A stretch of 44,190 bases of DNA from an uncultured Solirubrobacterales bacterium (GCA_902806245.1 CADCVU010000204.1:1-44190), one strand, 5' to 3'; positions 25,099 to 34,942 are shown, numbered from the stretch's first letter. Notes: generated from the sequence alone by a model not told the origin. A program made the numbers and translations.

Positions 25099-25643
25099 TG
25101 CGCCGACATGAGTTCGAGCATGTGATCGGCGCAGCGGCGAACGTCGTGGGCGAGACGGAGTTCGTCGTGATCGGGAGCCAAGCGATCCTCGGGGCGCATC
25201 CCGACGCGCCAGAGCCGCTGCTTCGCTCGATGGAGGCCGACCTCTATCCGCGGGCGAGCCCGGAGAAGGCGGGCCTGATCGACGGCGCACTCGGCGACGG
25301 CTCGCCCTTTCACCGCCAGTTCGGCTACTACGCCCACGGCGTGGGTCCAGAGACCGCCAAGGCGCCCGCCGGCTGGGAAAGACGGCTCGTCCGCGTACCC
25401 ATGGCGGCGCGCCCGGGATCCCGAGGCGAGCCGGTGGCACTCTGCCTCGAGCCCCATGACCTCGTCCTCGCGAAGTGCGCCGCCGGCCGTGATCGAGACT
25501 GGGACTTCGCCCGAGAAGCAATCGTGGCTGGCTTGGTCGATCTCGACGGGTTGTTCGGGGGGGTCGCTGACTTGCCGCTCGACGGTCACTATCGGGCGCA
25601 CATTCGGGCAATGCTCGGTCGCTTCAGTTCCGCACGCGGCTGA
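25098..25643 (+). CDS. DUF6036-like nucleotidyltransferase (toxin-like)
   Basis: A 181-residue protein of the nucleotidyltransferase superfamily. EFVVIGSQAILGAHPDAPE provides the glycine-serine loop and MEADLYPR the acidic motif, with EPHDLVLAKCAAGRDRDWDFA in the C-terminal helical part; this is the DUF6036/AbiEii-like layout. I take the ATG at 25098, overlapping the HTH stop; the longer ORF start lies inside the HTH gene. The likely chemistry is transfer of a nucleotide to RNA, tRNA or protein, as in AbiE/MenT toxins, but the target is unknown. It is convergent with the zinc-ribbon gene, 55 bases apart. Confidence 0.75.
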   Translation: MRRHEFEHVIGAAANVVGETEFVVIGSQAILGAHPDAPEPLLRSMEADLYPRASPEKAGLIDGALGDGSPFHRQFGYYAHGVGPETAKAPAGWERRLVRVPMAARPGSRGEPVALCLEPHDLVLAKCAAGRDRDWDFAREAIVAGLVDLDGLFGGVADLPLDGHYRAHIRAMLGRFSSARG

Positions 25644-25698
25644 CTCAGCCAGCTCCGACTTAGGCCGCACACGGGTCGGCTCATCACTCGCCAACCCC

Positions 25699-26259
25699 TC
25701 AGAGCCTGTCGAGCTCTGCCCGCTGCCAGTCGTTGAACCGATCGTACTCGGAGAGCTCCGAGAGTGTGGAATGCCGCAGCTCGAGGTAGCGGAGCTTGCT
25801 CAAGTCGCGCAGCAACGCCTCTATCTCGGGGCCGAGGCCTGCGAGCGCGCGGTGGCACTCGGCGCACACGCGAGCGTGATGCCCCACTCGCTGCGCACCG
25901 TCCGGGAGGACTTGGGTCCGACAGACCTCGCAGAAGCGGTGTCGCTGCTTCGCCATCGCCTCCTCAATCCGGCTGAGCTCTGTCGACGAGTGGCCCGGGG
26001 TGGTCTTCGCAGAGAGCTCGGCTAGGCAGCCACTGCAGAGATAGTCGCCATTGCGGTGCTTGAGCATTGCGGCGGCAAGTCCTTGAAAGGACTCGATCGT
26101 CCCGCAGGCCTGGCAGACCTCCGCGCCGGCAATCCCGACTCCGGCTCCCTCGCGAGTGCGACGTCCGAGGATCCTCTGCTGCAGCTCGCCTCGTCGTGGG
26201 TCGCCGGCACCTCCGGTGAGCAGAGTGAGCGCGAGGGCGCGGACTTTCTCTGAGGACAT
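25699..26259 (-). CDS. Double zinc-ribbon protein of unknown function
   Basis: A 186-residue protein with four CxxC pairs: CQAC, CSGC, CEVC and CAEC, with His-His between the last two (RVGHHARVCAEC). These suggest two zinc-binding ribbons, the second like an HNH/McrA-type zinc scaffold but without an evident nuclease motif. The N-terminus (SSEKVRALALTLLTGGAG) and the C-terminus (IEALLRDLSKLRYLEL) are helical. Start chosen at 26259 because AGGAGGTG sits eight bases upstream; the ORF track starts 10 codons earlier. It lies 26 bases after the ARPP-1 gene on the same strand, implying an operon. No family recognised. Confidence 0.65.
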   Translation of the reverse strand: MSSEKVRALALTLLTGGAGDPRRGELQQRILGRRTREGAGVGIAGAEVCQACGTIESFQGLAAAMLKHRNGDYLCSGCLAELSAKTTPGHSSTELSRIEEAMAKQRHRFCEVCRTQVLPDGAQRVGHHARVCAECHRALAGLGPEIEALLRDLSKLRYLELRHSTLSELSEYDRFNDWQRAELDRL

Positions 26260-26285
26260 CCTAGGCCACCTCCTCGTGCGGGGTA

Positions 26286-27361
26286 TCACGCGGCGCTTGG
26301 CCGCTTGGTTGCGGTCAGAGGGCCCGCTATCCCTGCGGAGTTCGGCTCTCTTTGCCTAGGCCGCTCTCCGGCGAGATGGCGACGGATGCGCGCACGGCGA
26401 GCCGCGGCTGACGAATCTCCCGCCTCGCCGCTTTCATCCCGGAAAGCCGTGAGTTGAACGAGCTCGTTGCCGCACAGGAGCGCGGCCCCTGCCACGCCAT
26501 CGCCCTCGAAGCGCCCAGCGCGCCCGAGGCCGACACCGTCGCTTTCGAAGAGGCGCTGTTCGAAGATCTGGGCGACGAAGCTGCTCGCATCCTCGATCGA
26601 CGGCGCCCCGGAGGGCGTCGCCTCAAGCGCGTCGAGGGCATAACCCTGGACCAGCGGCTCCTGAAGGATCGTGAAGACCTCCGGGCGACTCACGTGATCG
26701 AGCACGCTGAACCGACCGCCGACCGCGGCCAGCATCCCCACTTGACCGGCGTGCGACGCGATCCCGGTCCTCAGCTCGCCGAGCCGGTCTCGGCGCTGCT
26801 CGAAGGCGTCGTGCATGGCGCCGGTGGTCGAGCGGGTGCCGATCCGCTGATGCTTGGCCGCAACCTCCTCCCAGACCTCGCTCTGCGCGGCGCGCGCCTC
26901 AAGTCCCGCAGACGCCTGCTCGCGAACGCGGGCCGCCTTCATGCGGCGCAGCTCGGGGTATGCGGCCTGCGGTGCCGAGGCGAACGCCTCGCCGTGGCGA
27001 GAACCGTCCCAGCGGCCGTGCTCGACGCAGCTGACCGGCACGTCGAGCTTCGCCCCCGCCGGGACGAGGACCGAGACGTCGAAGGTCCGGTTCTGCTGCG
27101 CGCCGAGCACCTCCTCGCCGTCGTAGAGCAGAACGCCGAGGTCGAGCGGATTGACGACGCTCAAGTCGTTGACCGACGCCCCGCCTGATAGCTCGTGGAC
27201 GCGAACGCCACGATCGACCCCGTCCGCGAAGGCGAGATAGTCGAGCTGCGGCTCGGGGCCGAAGAGCGGGAAGACTGCGAGGGCCCCGACCACATCGGGC
27301 GGACCGACGCGGAGGTGCTCGGGGACGTACTGCTGAAGCCGGGAAGGGCGGTTTCGGTCAT
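26286..27361 (-). CDS. ARPP-1 (DUF6569)-domain protein, with an apparent frameshift near its start
   Basis: Most of this about 358-residue protein is one ARPP-1-like domain: LRVGPPDVVGALAVFPLFG, VRVHELSGGASVNDLSVVN, LLYDGEEVLGAQQNRTFD, VPVSCVEHGRW. The domain was named for association with ADP-ribosylglycohydrolase and rhodanese-phosphatase genes; its biochemical role is not settled. The ORF track starts at 27407, but the best ribosome site (GAAAGGAG) precedes an ATG at 27361 reading MTETALPGF in another frame; adding one C (TTCAG to TTCCAG, near 27336) joins it to QQYVPEHLRV. So the true gene most likely starts at 27361 with a single-base deletion. The C-terminus after AGDSSAAARR is basic and looks disordered. 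It is followed by the zinc-ribbon gene. Confidence 0.75.
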
Positions 27362-28056
27362 GGGCTGGCTCCTTTCGTCCTCGAGACGGCGACTCTGCTT
27401 CGGGCACATCTGATCGCTCAGCCGGTCGATCTCCTCCCCGGCCCGAGCCTGAGCGTCCTTGAGCTCTGGCCTCACACGCGCAGAGCCCCGTCTCTGGCGC
27501 CTCGATCGGGCACGCTTTGAACTTGATCTCGAGCGCTTGGTCGAGGTCCCTCGCCGGTTAGCGCGCGCACGAGCGGGCACGCCGGCGACTCGCCGGGACG
27601 GATCACAGACCCGCGCCGGTCAAGAGGTTGTCGCGGGCGTGTGTTCACAGCCCGCTGCCGGTGTCGTTGTGGAAGCAGCAGACGGCACCCCCGACTCATG
27701 CTGTAGAGGCCGGACAGGGCGCCGTGCTCGCCCTCGGGTATCTAGCGGAGTCAGGAGGGCATAAGGGAAGCGCCCATAATTCACGCCTTTTCCGAAGCCA
27801 CGAAGGCCCCGGGCGGGCGGCGCTGCCGACGGAGGGTTTCCCTAACGCGGTGTCCCCGGTGGGGAGCCCCGTCCGAACATCGACACCGCCGAGGCGCCAT
27901 TGTCCGCCGGCGTCTGTTGATCCGTGCCCTGCCCATGCACGTCCGACGCCGGCTTCGCATGCCCGACCACGGCTGCCATCACCGAGGCTCTCGAATCTCA
28001 GTGCCGCGGTCGCTAAGAGAGACGAACGAATCCGCGCCCTGGCCGCTGCCGAATAA
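27362..28056. other. No clear gene; possible decayed coding fragment upstream of ARPP-1
   Basis: About 700 bases without a convincing gene. On the minus strand 27400-27540 a protein-like pair of fragments occurs in two frames, IKFKACPIEAPETGLCACE and then ELKDAQARAGEEIDRLSDQM, which could be one short Cys-containing coiled-coil protein with a one-base shift. The evidence is weak. The rest shows nothing. Confidence 0.3.
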
Positions 28057-29001
28057 TCACTTCTCGATCTCTATCGACTGGGCGACCACGGCAGGGCGCT
28101 TGGCGAGATCGCCCAAGATGTCGTCGTCAGGCAGGTCTTGACCGCCCCCGCGCAGCTGATCCGGATCGAGGGGCCGCACGGGACCGAGTACACGGACCTG
28201 TTCGCCTTCGCGCGGACGCCGCTGACCGAAGTCCCCCGTAAGGGCGACGAGCCGACCGTCAAGGATAAGAGCTCCCGAGCGGAGCACGTCAGTGACCTCT
28301 CCGTCGACGGAGACGATCTTCCCGTAGAAGTCCTTTGGTCGCTCGACGACTTCCTCGCTCGTGCGCGCCTCGGCGATGGGTGTGGTGCTCGAGGCGAAGG
28401 CGACGGAGTCGGCGAGGACCGCAGGGTCGCCCTCGCGGGCCGCAAGGTCGTCGCCGATGAAGCTGTCGAACTCACGCCGGAGATCGGCACCGGCTGCAAC
28501 CTCGAAGGCTGAAATATCGAACCTGCGGACGTCCCCTGCAGCAGTGACGGCATCGCCCTCGAGCACCGGGCGGGAGCCTCCTCTTGCGGTCGGGGCTGCA
28601 AGGGGCTCCTTAGTCACCACAAGCAGCGCGGGCCCGAAGAATCCAGGCTCGCCTACCGTAAAGGCACGGGGAGAGAGGATCTCCCGAACTTCGCCTCCTA
28701 TGCCGATGTCCTTGCCGACGAACTCGTCGGGCTTAGTGACGATCCGTTAAAGGTTGGTGTCGAAGATTGGACTCTGCGCGACGGCATTCTGCTCCTCCTC
28801 TCCCTTGAGGACGAGAGCCCCGATGATGAACCCAATAACCGCGCCGATTAACAGAGCCAGGACGAGGGGCAGCGCAAGCCGTGACCATCGACAGCGGTTT
28901 CGGAGGACTTCTGTTGCACTTGACTTGAGGTCATGAGGCTCCTTTTCCTTGCGTCCCGCGTGGCACTTGGAGGGTGAGTCCACCCGGTCGTTACACGGCA
29001 T
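28057..29001 (-). pseudogene. Membrane-anchored protein with OB-like repeats, interrupted by an in-frame TAA
   Basis: The ORF-track proteins at 28747-29001 and 28057-28620 lie in the same frame and are parts of one gene. Part 1 has a membrane anchor LALPLVLALLIGAVIGFIIG, then stops at TAA after PIFDTNL. The frame continues at once with RIVTKPDEFVGKDIGIGG and EVREILSPRAFTVGEPGFFG into the second ORF, which contains a similar unit FYGKIVSVDGEVTDVLRSGA, LILDGRLVALTG. Both units look like small beta-barrel (OB-type) repeats. A single substitution (for example CAA to TAA) explains the break. The N-terminus is also unsure: a strong AAGGAG lies before an ATG reading MTSSQVQQKSSETAV in another frame, suggesting a second lesion. 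Function unknown; envelope location likely. Confidence 0.6.
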
Positions 29002-29707
29002 AACGCCCTAAAGCCGCGCAGAAATGGGCCCTGCGCTCGGCCGATGGCGGTCGGATGGCTCTCCCCGGCACCTTGTCTCGAGCATTCCCCTTGTCTCTCA
29101 GGCTGCGGTAAAAGTCAGGGAGCAGACTGTCTGACATCTGACATCGCACCGGAGAGCTCAGATGAACGAGCGGGCGTTCTCGGTCGAGCCCACGCGACGG
29201 AAGGGGTCCAGCCGGGCAGCGACCTAGGCACGCGCTAGAGGTCAAGCTCAACGCGCGCCGCCGCCGGTCTCGGGCGACTGCGAGCCCGGGGGTCTCACCC
29301 CCTTGCGATCGCCGCCGGGCGCCGGGCACCTGCTCGACCGCATCGACCAAACGATCGCTAGACAACCCGCGGGCGGGCCCGAGGAAGACGCGGCCTCTCC
29401 GTTCGAACGAGGGGCTCGCCAGCTGGGCGCGCACGGACCGGCTCGATCCGGACGGAGAGAGTTATCGTCTCGCGCGCCGCGATTTCGCGCCCACTCAGCG
29501 CCCGCCCAGACAGCCATGCTCATGCGCCGACTTGCTCCGCTCGCCCTCTCGCTTCTCCTTAGTCGCGTCGCTCGCCGGGGGCTCAACGCCCCGACCCTTG
29601 AAGGAGGCGCCTGCCCATCGGCGACGGCCGAGCCAAGCTCGGCGGACGCGCGAGATCCGGCGATGCGACTCCCGGCTAAGACCAAGTCTCGGCAGAGCGG
29701 TGCGTGA
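29002..29707. other. No supported gene
   Basis: About 700 bases. ORFs on both strands here are Arg/Ser/Ala-rich shadows without domain features. I see no repeat or RNA gene. It holds the upstream region of the stress-protein gene at 29708. Confidence 0.5.
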
Positions 29708-30088
29708 GTGACTCCGAACCGACGCGCCGTCGCCTCGTTCGGCCACTATGGCGAAGCCGAACGTGCGGTCGACTACCTCTCCGATAAGGGCTTCCCCGTC
29801 GAGCAGACGGCGATCGCAGCGCAGGGACTGCGCTTCGTCGAGCAGGTGACCGGTCGCCGGACCTCCATCCGAGCAGCCGCCGAAGGAGCAGGCCACGGCG
29901 TGGTCGTCGGCGGCCTGACTGGCCTCTTTCTCGGTCTCTTCGCGACCGCGAGCGGGGGCCTCGTCCTTCTCGGTTACGGCGTCCTGCTCGGGGTCGTCCT
30001 AGGCGCCGTATCGGGCTTCGCGTTCCACGCCGCTTCGCGAGGCCGGCGCGACTTCTCCTCGGCCGGACGGATGGAGGCCGACCACTGA
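29708..30088 (+). CDS. General stress protein 17M/YflT-like membrane protein, C-terminus frameshifted
   Basis: The N-terminal part VASFGHYGEAERAVDYLSDKGFPVEQTAI is the GSP-17M (YflT-like) domain, followed by VEQVTGR and two Gly-rich membrane helices (VVVGGLTGLFLGLFATASGG and VLLGVVLGAVSGFAFHAAS). The family's ending, DFSS.G..EAD followed by Y(D)LLVD..VADEA..LL, is present: SSAGRMEADH, then, in a different frame just after the stop, LLVDEPVADEAVRLL. Two missing bases (TACGAC to TGAC, near 30085) explain the TGA, so the intact gene would continue to about 30140. Start is GTG at 29708. It is a small stress-associated membrane protein of unknown mechanism. Confidence 0.75.
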   Translation: MTPNRRAVASFGHYGEAERAVDYLSDKGFPVEQTAIAAQGLRFVEQVTGRRTSIRAAAEGAGHGVVVGGLTGLFLGLFATASGGLVLLGYGVLLGVVLGAVSGFAFHAASRGRRDFSSAGRMEADH

Positions 30089-30149
30089 CCTCTTGGTCGA
30101 CGAGCCGGTGGCAGACGAGGCAGTTCGACTGCTGAGGGAGATCCCACCG

Positions 30150-30486
30150 CTCGCGGCTGATCGACGAGGCTCGACCGCTGCTCACTCGCCGACGGTGATC
30201 ACGCCGCGTGTGCCGCACTCGATGCAAGACGCACGGTCCAGGACGCCGGCCTCTCGGTCACACCCGAGCCCGCCCTTCCCGTCAAGTGCAGGGTCGATGA
30301 ACGGAGCGAGCGGGGACCGGCCCTCCAGGGAGCGAGATCGTGGTCAGAATCTCGTGCCCGAAGCAGTGAAGACCCGCGCGTTTATGAGCCAAGGGCGTGG
30401 CCGAGACGAACGCGCGCGGTTGGCCGTATCCCTACTGGGGACAAGCCTCACACGGTGCCGAGCCTGACTAGGTGGCGAGCGCAGGT
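30150..30486. other. No supported gene
   Basis: About 340 bases between the stress gene and the DUF2254 remnant. The ORF at 30093-30467 covers it but becomes non-protein-like after its first 15 residues. Confidence 0.4.
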
Positions 30487-30862
30487 ACTCGACTTCTTCA
30501 GGACCGGCTTCTAATCCTTGCCGGCGCTGGCGAGCGTGCTCGCCGTAGTCGCGGGCGTCGGGCTTCCACAGCTCGAAGCTGATATTCGGTCGACGTTCCC
30601 CTGAGACCGCCGGACGTGGAGCGAGAGCGCGGGACATCGCGAGCGCGGTCGGCCAGATCGCGGCCCCTGTCGGAGGGCCACGTTCTCCCTGACCCTGGTC
30701 GTCGTGGCTGCGCAGCTCTACTCACCGCGCGTCCTACGCGTCTTTCGCGGCAAGCGGCTGTACCAGGCGACGCTCGCCGGCTTCCTCGCCACCCTCATCT
30801 TTGCGCTGCTGGTGCTGGTCGCGATGCGGTCGGTGCCGGCGACAGAGGGCAGCCCGCGCCGA
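30487..30862 (+). pseudogene. DUF2254 membrane-protein remnant
   Basis: In one plus-strand frame the N-terminal region of a DUF2254-type membrane protein is readable but broken. VLDFFRTGF is followed by TAA, then LPALASVLAVVAGVGLPQLEADI, TGA, and then ATFSLTLVVVAAQLYSPRVL and RLYQATLAGFLATLIFALLVL. The 'QLYSPRVLRVF' block corresponds to the family's Q-x-SPR-x-L-x-x-F motif. After VAMRSVPATEG the similarity ends, so most of the C-terminus is missing. Two in-frame stops plus a truncation make this a genuine pseudogene rather than a sequencing artefact. Confidence 0.65.
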
Positions 30863-30948
30863 GCTCGGCCGGGTCTTCGGTTTCGTAGCCGGCTCGTCGA
30901 ACTGAGGCAAGGCGGAGAAGTTCGTGAACCGCTGTCTAGCCTGAGCTG

Positions 30949-32120
30949 ATGAGGGATCGCACTGGCCCGCCCCCTGAGACGGGCACCGGCGACCTGACCC
31001 CGAGGGCGCTGCGCAAGGCCGCCGCGTACTCCTGGCAACTGCTGCTAGTCGCCGCAGCGCTCGCGGTAGTGATCTTCGCGGTGACCCGGCTTGGCCTCGT
31101 CGTGCTTCCCGTCCTCGGGGCGCTGTTCGTCACGGCGGTACTCGACTCGCCGGCCGGCTGGCTGGGCCGCCGAGGCCTGCCGTCGTGGGCGGCGACCGTG
31201 CTCACCCTGCTCGGCGCGCTGGCGCTGAGCGCGGGAGTCGGGGGTTGATCCTGCCTTCGGTGATCGAGCAGTTCGGCAGTCTCGACTTCAACGTGCAGCA
31301 GGGCCTCGAGCGCGTCGAGCGCTATCTCGGCGGCGTGCTGCCCGTCTCGCAGGCGGCCTTGCGCTCGACCCTCGGCGACGCATTGAACACGCTCCAGGCG
31401 CAGCTTCGAGGGCTCACCGGAGGCTTCTTCGGGATCGCCCGGATCGTCGTCGACCTGCTGATCGGCGCATTCCTCGCTCTGTTCACGGTGTTCTTCTTCC
31501 TCAAGGACGGGCGTGGCTTGTACCGAGGCTTCTGCCAGCTGTTCCCCGACCGGCGCCAGGACGACGTCCGCGAGATCGGCCACCGCTGCTGGCGGGTGCT
31601 TCAGCACTACATCCGCGGCCTCGCGTTTGTCGCCCTCGTGGACTCGGTACTCATTGCGGCCGCGCTGCTGCTGATCGGGGTGCCCCTCGTGCTGCCCCTG
31701 GCGGTGATCACCTTCAGCGCCGCCTTTGTCCCCTACGTGGGCGCCATCGTCGCCGGGCTGCTTGCCGCGCTCGTGGCCCTCGTGTCCGGAGGGTTCGCCG
31801 ACGCGCTGCTGGTCATCGGCGCGATCGTCCTCATCCAGCAGATCGAGGGCAACCTGCTCTACCCGCTGATCGTCGGGCGCCAGGTGCGCCTGCACCCGCT
31901 GGCCACCCTGCTGGCCGTGACCGCCGGCGGGCTCTTGGCCGGGCTGCTCGGGGCGGTGTTGGCGGTCCCGCTCACGGCGGTCGTGGTCACCGTCATCACC
32001 TATCTGCGTTCCCCAGACTCCCGGCCGAGAGGGGACGGCGCCTCGACGCAGCGGGTAGGTCCCGCTGTACCGGTGCCGGCAGGGCAGGGCTCCGAGGCTT
32101 CGACCGCGCCCTCGAACTAA
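30949..32120 (+). pseudogene. AI-2E-family transporter, single frameshift near 31240
   Basis: A membrane protein of about 390 residues split between two listed ORFs. The first 99 residues (LRKAAAYSWQLLLVAAALAV, then SPAGWLGRRGLPSWAATVL) end in a TGA at 31246-31248 inside a run of five G; one more G restores the frame to LILPSVIEQFGSLD. The second part has the family core: TVFFFLKDGRGLY, RVLQHYIRGLAFVALVDSVL, VPYVGAIVAGLLAALVAL and QQIEGNLLYPLIVGRQVRLHP. Members export small molecules or ions; specificity here is unknown. A homopolymer sequencing error is quite possible. The stop overlaps the convergent MFS gene. Confidence 0.8.
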
Positions 32121-33411
32121 CCCGGAACTTCCTCGACCGCCTCGGCGTCAATCCGGCGAACGAACGGGATGCTGAGGAGGATGGCCGCCGAGACCACCCA
32201 AACACGGCCGAGTAGCCCTGAGTGGCTTCGAGCACGGGCTGGCTGAGCTCAATGGCCACGCCGGCGAGCACCGGACCCAGGACGACGCCGGCGCCGCGGC
32301 TGAACTCGTACAGTCCGGCGGCGGCGCCGTGGTTCTGCGCGGGCATGAGGCCCATCATGAGCGAGTACGGCAACGCCAGCAGGATGCCGGCGGCAAAGGC
32401 GACGACGAAAACGGCGGGGAGCAGCCACAACGAGCTCGTGAAGAGGAACAGCAGCGACCCGAGCCCGTAGAACCACAGCGTGGTACGCACCACCCGCAGA
32501 TGCCCGAAGCGATCGGCGAGTTTGCCGCCCGTCACCGCGGCCGCCAGCACCGCCACCGCGACGAAGGCGAGGACCGCGGAGGCGACCGCCGGCGATCGCC
32601 CCAGACCGACGGTGATGTAGAGGACGGCAAAGGTCTTCAGCGCGGCGATCGTCGACTCCCATAGGGCGTTGGCGATGATCAACCAACGCAGTACCGGCCG
32701 CCCGCGTACCAGCTCCCGCAGCCGCTCGAACGTCTGTCGCAAGCCCTGCTCGCGCTGAGCGTCCTCCTCGTCGTCCACCGAGGGCTCCTCGACGGAGAGG
32801 AACAACACGAGCGTCACAGCGGAGAGCACGACCGCCGCGATCAGGAAGGGCAGCGGCTGCCAGAGGCCGAGCAAGATGCCACCACCCACCAGCGACAGGC
32901 CGAGGCCCGCCTCTCGCCACGTCGCCTGAAAGCTCTGCGAGCGACCGCGCAACTCGTCGCTGACGAGGTCCGGATACAGGGCGCGGTACGGAGCGTAATA
33001 GCTGAAATAGCCGATGTAGAAGCAGAGCAGTAGGACCCCGATGGCCAGCAAAGATCCGAACACCGGCATGAGGATCAGGGCGACGACCGCGATCGGTGTG
33101 GCCGCCAGCACGAACGGCATCCGTCGCCCGAGACGCGTGTCCACTCGGTCCGACCACGACCCGATGAGGATCGGCAGCGAGATCGCGAGCAGACCCTCCA
33201 TCCCTATCAGTGCGCCGATCACTGTCGGGCCCGCCAGCTCGGAGAGCAGGACCGGCAGGTACGTCGTGACGGTAGTCGCGGCGAGCGCCAGTCCGAAGGT
33301 CGGTAGCCCCAGTAGGGCGAGCGATCGCCGCTGCGCTCGCGTGAGCCGGCCATCGTCGCGCACTGCCTGCCCGCCTTCGGCTCCTTGGCCGGCTCCGGGT
33401 GTTCCCGACAC
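32117..33411 (-). CDS. SLC45-like MFS transporter, C-terminal frameshift
   Basis: A 12-helix major facilitator carrier. The loop 2-3 motif SWSDRVDTRLGRRMPFVL is readable, with SYYAPYRALYPDLVSDELRGRSQ typical of the SLC45/glycoside-pentoside-hexuronide-like group, and a second-half motif GGKLADRFGHLRVV. The listed ORF goes on to 31996 with a junk tail; one missing G in the GGG run at 32197-32199 restores VVSAAILLSIPFVRRIDAEA and a TAG at 32117, just overlapping the AI-2E stop. A sugar or related solute is the likely substrate, but it cannot be named. Confidence 0.8.
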
Positions 33412-33439
33412 GGCCTTCAGAGGTAGCCGTGTGTCGCGC

Positions 33440-33886
33440 TCAGCGCTTAGCCGCCGCGATCCGCTCGAGCGCGATGTAGGGCGCTCCCTGTGTACGTCGC
33501 GCGCGTACGACCTCAGGTGGTCGGCGAGCTGTTGCGGCGGGGCCTCGGGCCGGGCTCAGCATTGCCACCTCGTCGGCGAGCTCGGTGGCCTGGTCACCCT
33601 CGAGGCGCTCCACCGAACCGCTAACCACAACTTCCTGCCCGGGGCGACGGATGCCGCGCACGACCACGGGGTCCGCGAAAACGAAAATCGAGCGCTCGCC
33701 GCCGGCGAGCACGAACTGCGTCCGCCCCACGGGGAAGGCTCGTCCTCGCACGAAGGTCCCCTCCAGCTGTGCCGGTCGCGCGAGGACCTGTGGAACGGTA
33801 AGGGTGGGACGGGCCTTCGGTTCCCCGCCACAGCCGACCACGGCGAGTAGAGCGACCAGGGTGGTGCGAGTGACGACGCGACGCAT
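33440..33886 (-). CDS. Secreted lipoprotein with an OB-like single domain
   Basis: A 148-residue lipoprotein. The true start is MRRVVTRTT at 33886, giving a signal peptide with lipobox VVGC (Cys about 19); the listed ORF starts 49 codons early. The mature part LTVPQVLARPAQLEGTFVRG, QFVLAGGERSIFVFADP and QEVVVSGSVERL looks like a small beta-barrel similar to the units in the interrupted gene at 28-29 kb. Downstream of the MFS gene in the opposite direction of AI-2E. Function unknown; anchored to the outer face of the membrane. Confidence 0.65.
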   Translation of the reverse strand: MRRVVTRTTLVALLAVVGCGGEPKARPTLTVPQVLARPAQLEGTFVRGRAFPVGRTQFVLAGGERSIFVFADPVVVRGIRRPGQEVVVSGSVERLEGDQATELADEVAMLSPARGPAATARRPPEVVRARRTQGAPYIALERIAAAKR

Positions 33887-34033
33887 GCGGAGGGGTCCGT
33901 ACCCGTTGGCGTTGAACGAAACACACGCGCTCATGGGGGCGTTTCTGCCCGAGTGCCGCTGGACCCGGGTGAGAACGCGTCTGCGCCAGCAGCGCGACAT
34001 TTTTGTTGCCGTCTGTCCCGTTGTTGCCTCCAC

Positions 34034-34540
34034 ACCACTTCGACCACACCCCCGAGGTGCCGTTAGCGGAAGCTGCGCGACGGGCGTCGAAGCCTCTCCT
34101 CGGGCCCAATCGCCTTGATCTGAGCCACCGCCGCAGTCGGCGATTGCGTGGCGACGGACGACCTCCCTGAGTTCGCAGACCTGCCGACGCTGAGACTCCC
34201 TATAGGAAGCGGCCGGCTCTCAGCGTGTCGCGGCTTAGCCCCATACGCCTCGGTCCTCAAGGACCGGCTCGCGCTGGAGGCGCGCTCCCTCGATTGTGGC
34301 TGGCTGTCAGCGCGGAGACCCGAGTGGAGCGGCGGCGCCGTTGGGGGCGTGTCACCCGGAGGGAGTGGTGATCGGCCGTCCAGGTGGGGATGCCGGCGAG
34401 CGACGACACTCCAGGGCCGTTCCCGATTCTCGCCGAACCGTTGATGGAGCACGGACGAGCCGCGACTCGTTCGCGGCACTGAGGAACCTCGGATCGAGTC
34501 GAAGATCAGGTCGACTCCCGCTCTTTACGGGCGGCGCCGG
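34034..34540. other. No supported gene
   Basis: About 500 bases. Both strands have ORFs without protein-like composition. No repeat or RNA gene seen. Confidence 0.5.
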
Positions 34541-34942
34541 TTGATCACTTGGACGCTCGTCCCGGTCGGCCTCGCCGCGAGCGTCACCGGCGTCGTCTTC
34601 GACCTGTACGACAGCCTCGGGTGGTTCGATGAGGTCGTGCACGCCTTCAACTTCTTCTCGGCGACATTGCTCATAGGGCTCTTTGCCTACGGGAAGGTGC
34701 TGACCGGAGGCGAGAAGCATCGCGCGCTCCTATTCGCGGTCCTGCTTGGCTTCGGCCTCGGGCTCGGAGCGGTCTGGGAGACAGTCGAGTGGGCCTACGA
34801 CCACATCAGGCAGCCCAACTTGATCCTCGGCAAGACTGACACGATCATCGATCTGCTCGTGGACGGAGCGGGAGCCGCATTGGCGGGGACTGGCCGTTCT
34901 GGTGAGACCTCCTGCCATACATTCCACGAGAAGACGTTGTAG
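34541..34942 (+). CDS. Predicted membrane protein (DUF2238-like), 3' frameshift
   Basis: Residues 2-112 are protein-like with several membrane helices: LVPVGLAASVTGVVFDLYDS, WFDEVVHAFNFFSATLLIGLF, LLGFGLGLGAVWETVEWAYD, and the conserved end LILGKTDTIIDLLVDGAGAA. The last block, with D-T-x-x-D-L-x-x-D, is typical of DUF2238/YjdF-like membrane proteins. After GAALAG the frame seems wrong; removing one G from the GGGG at 34885-34888 gives GLAVLVRPPA, a better helix end. The TTG start at 34541 is only tentative. Function unknown. Confidence 0.55.
   Translation: MITWTLVPVGLAASVTGVVFDLYDSLGWFDEVVHAFNFFSATLLIGLFAYGKVLTGGEKHRALLFAVLLGFGLGLGAVWETVEWAYDHIRQPNLILGKTDTIIDLLVDGAGAALAGTGRSGETSCHTFHEKTL

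Noticed and set aside
28991-29685. ORFs of 134-147 residues on both strands
   Set aside because: Composition is typical of high-GC shadow frames; no domain, signal peptide or ribosome site was seen.
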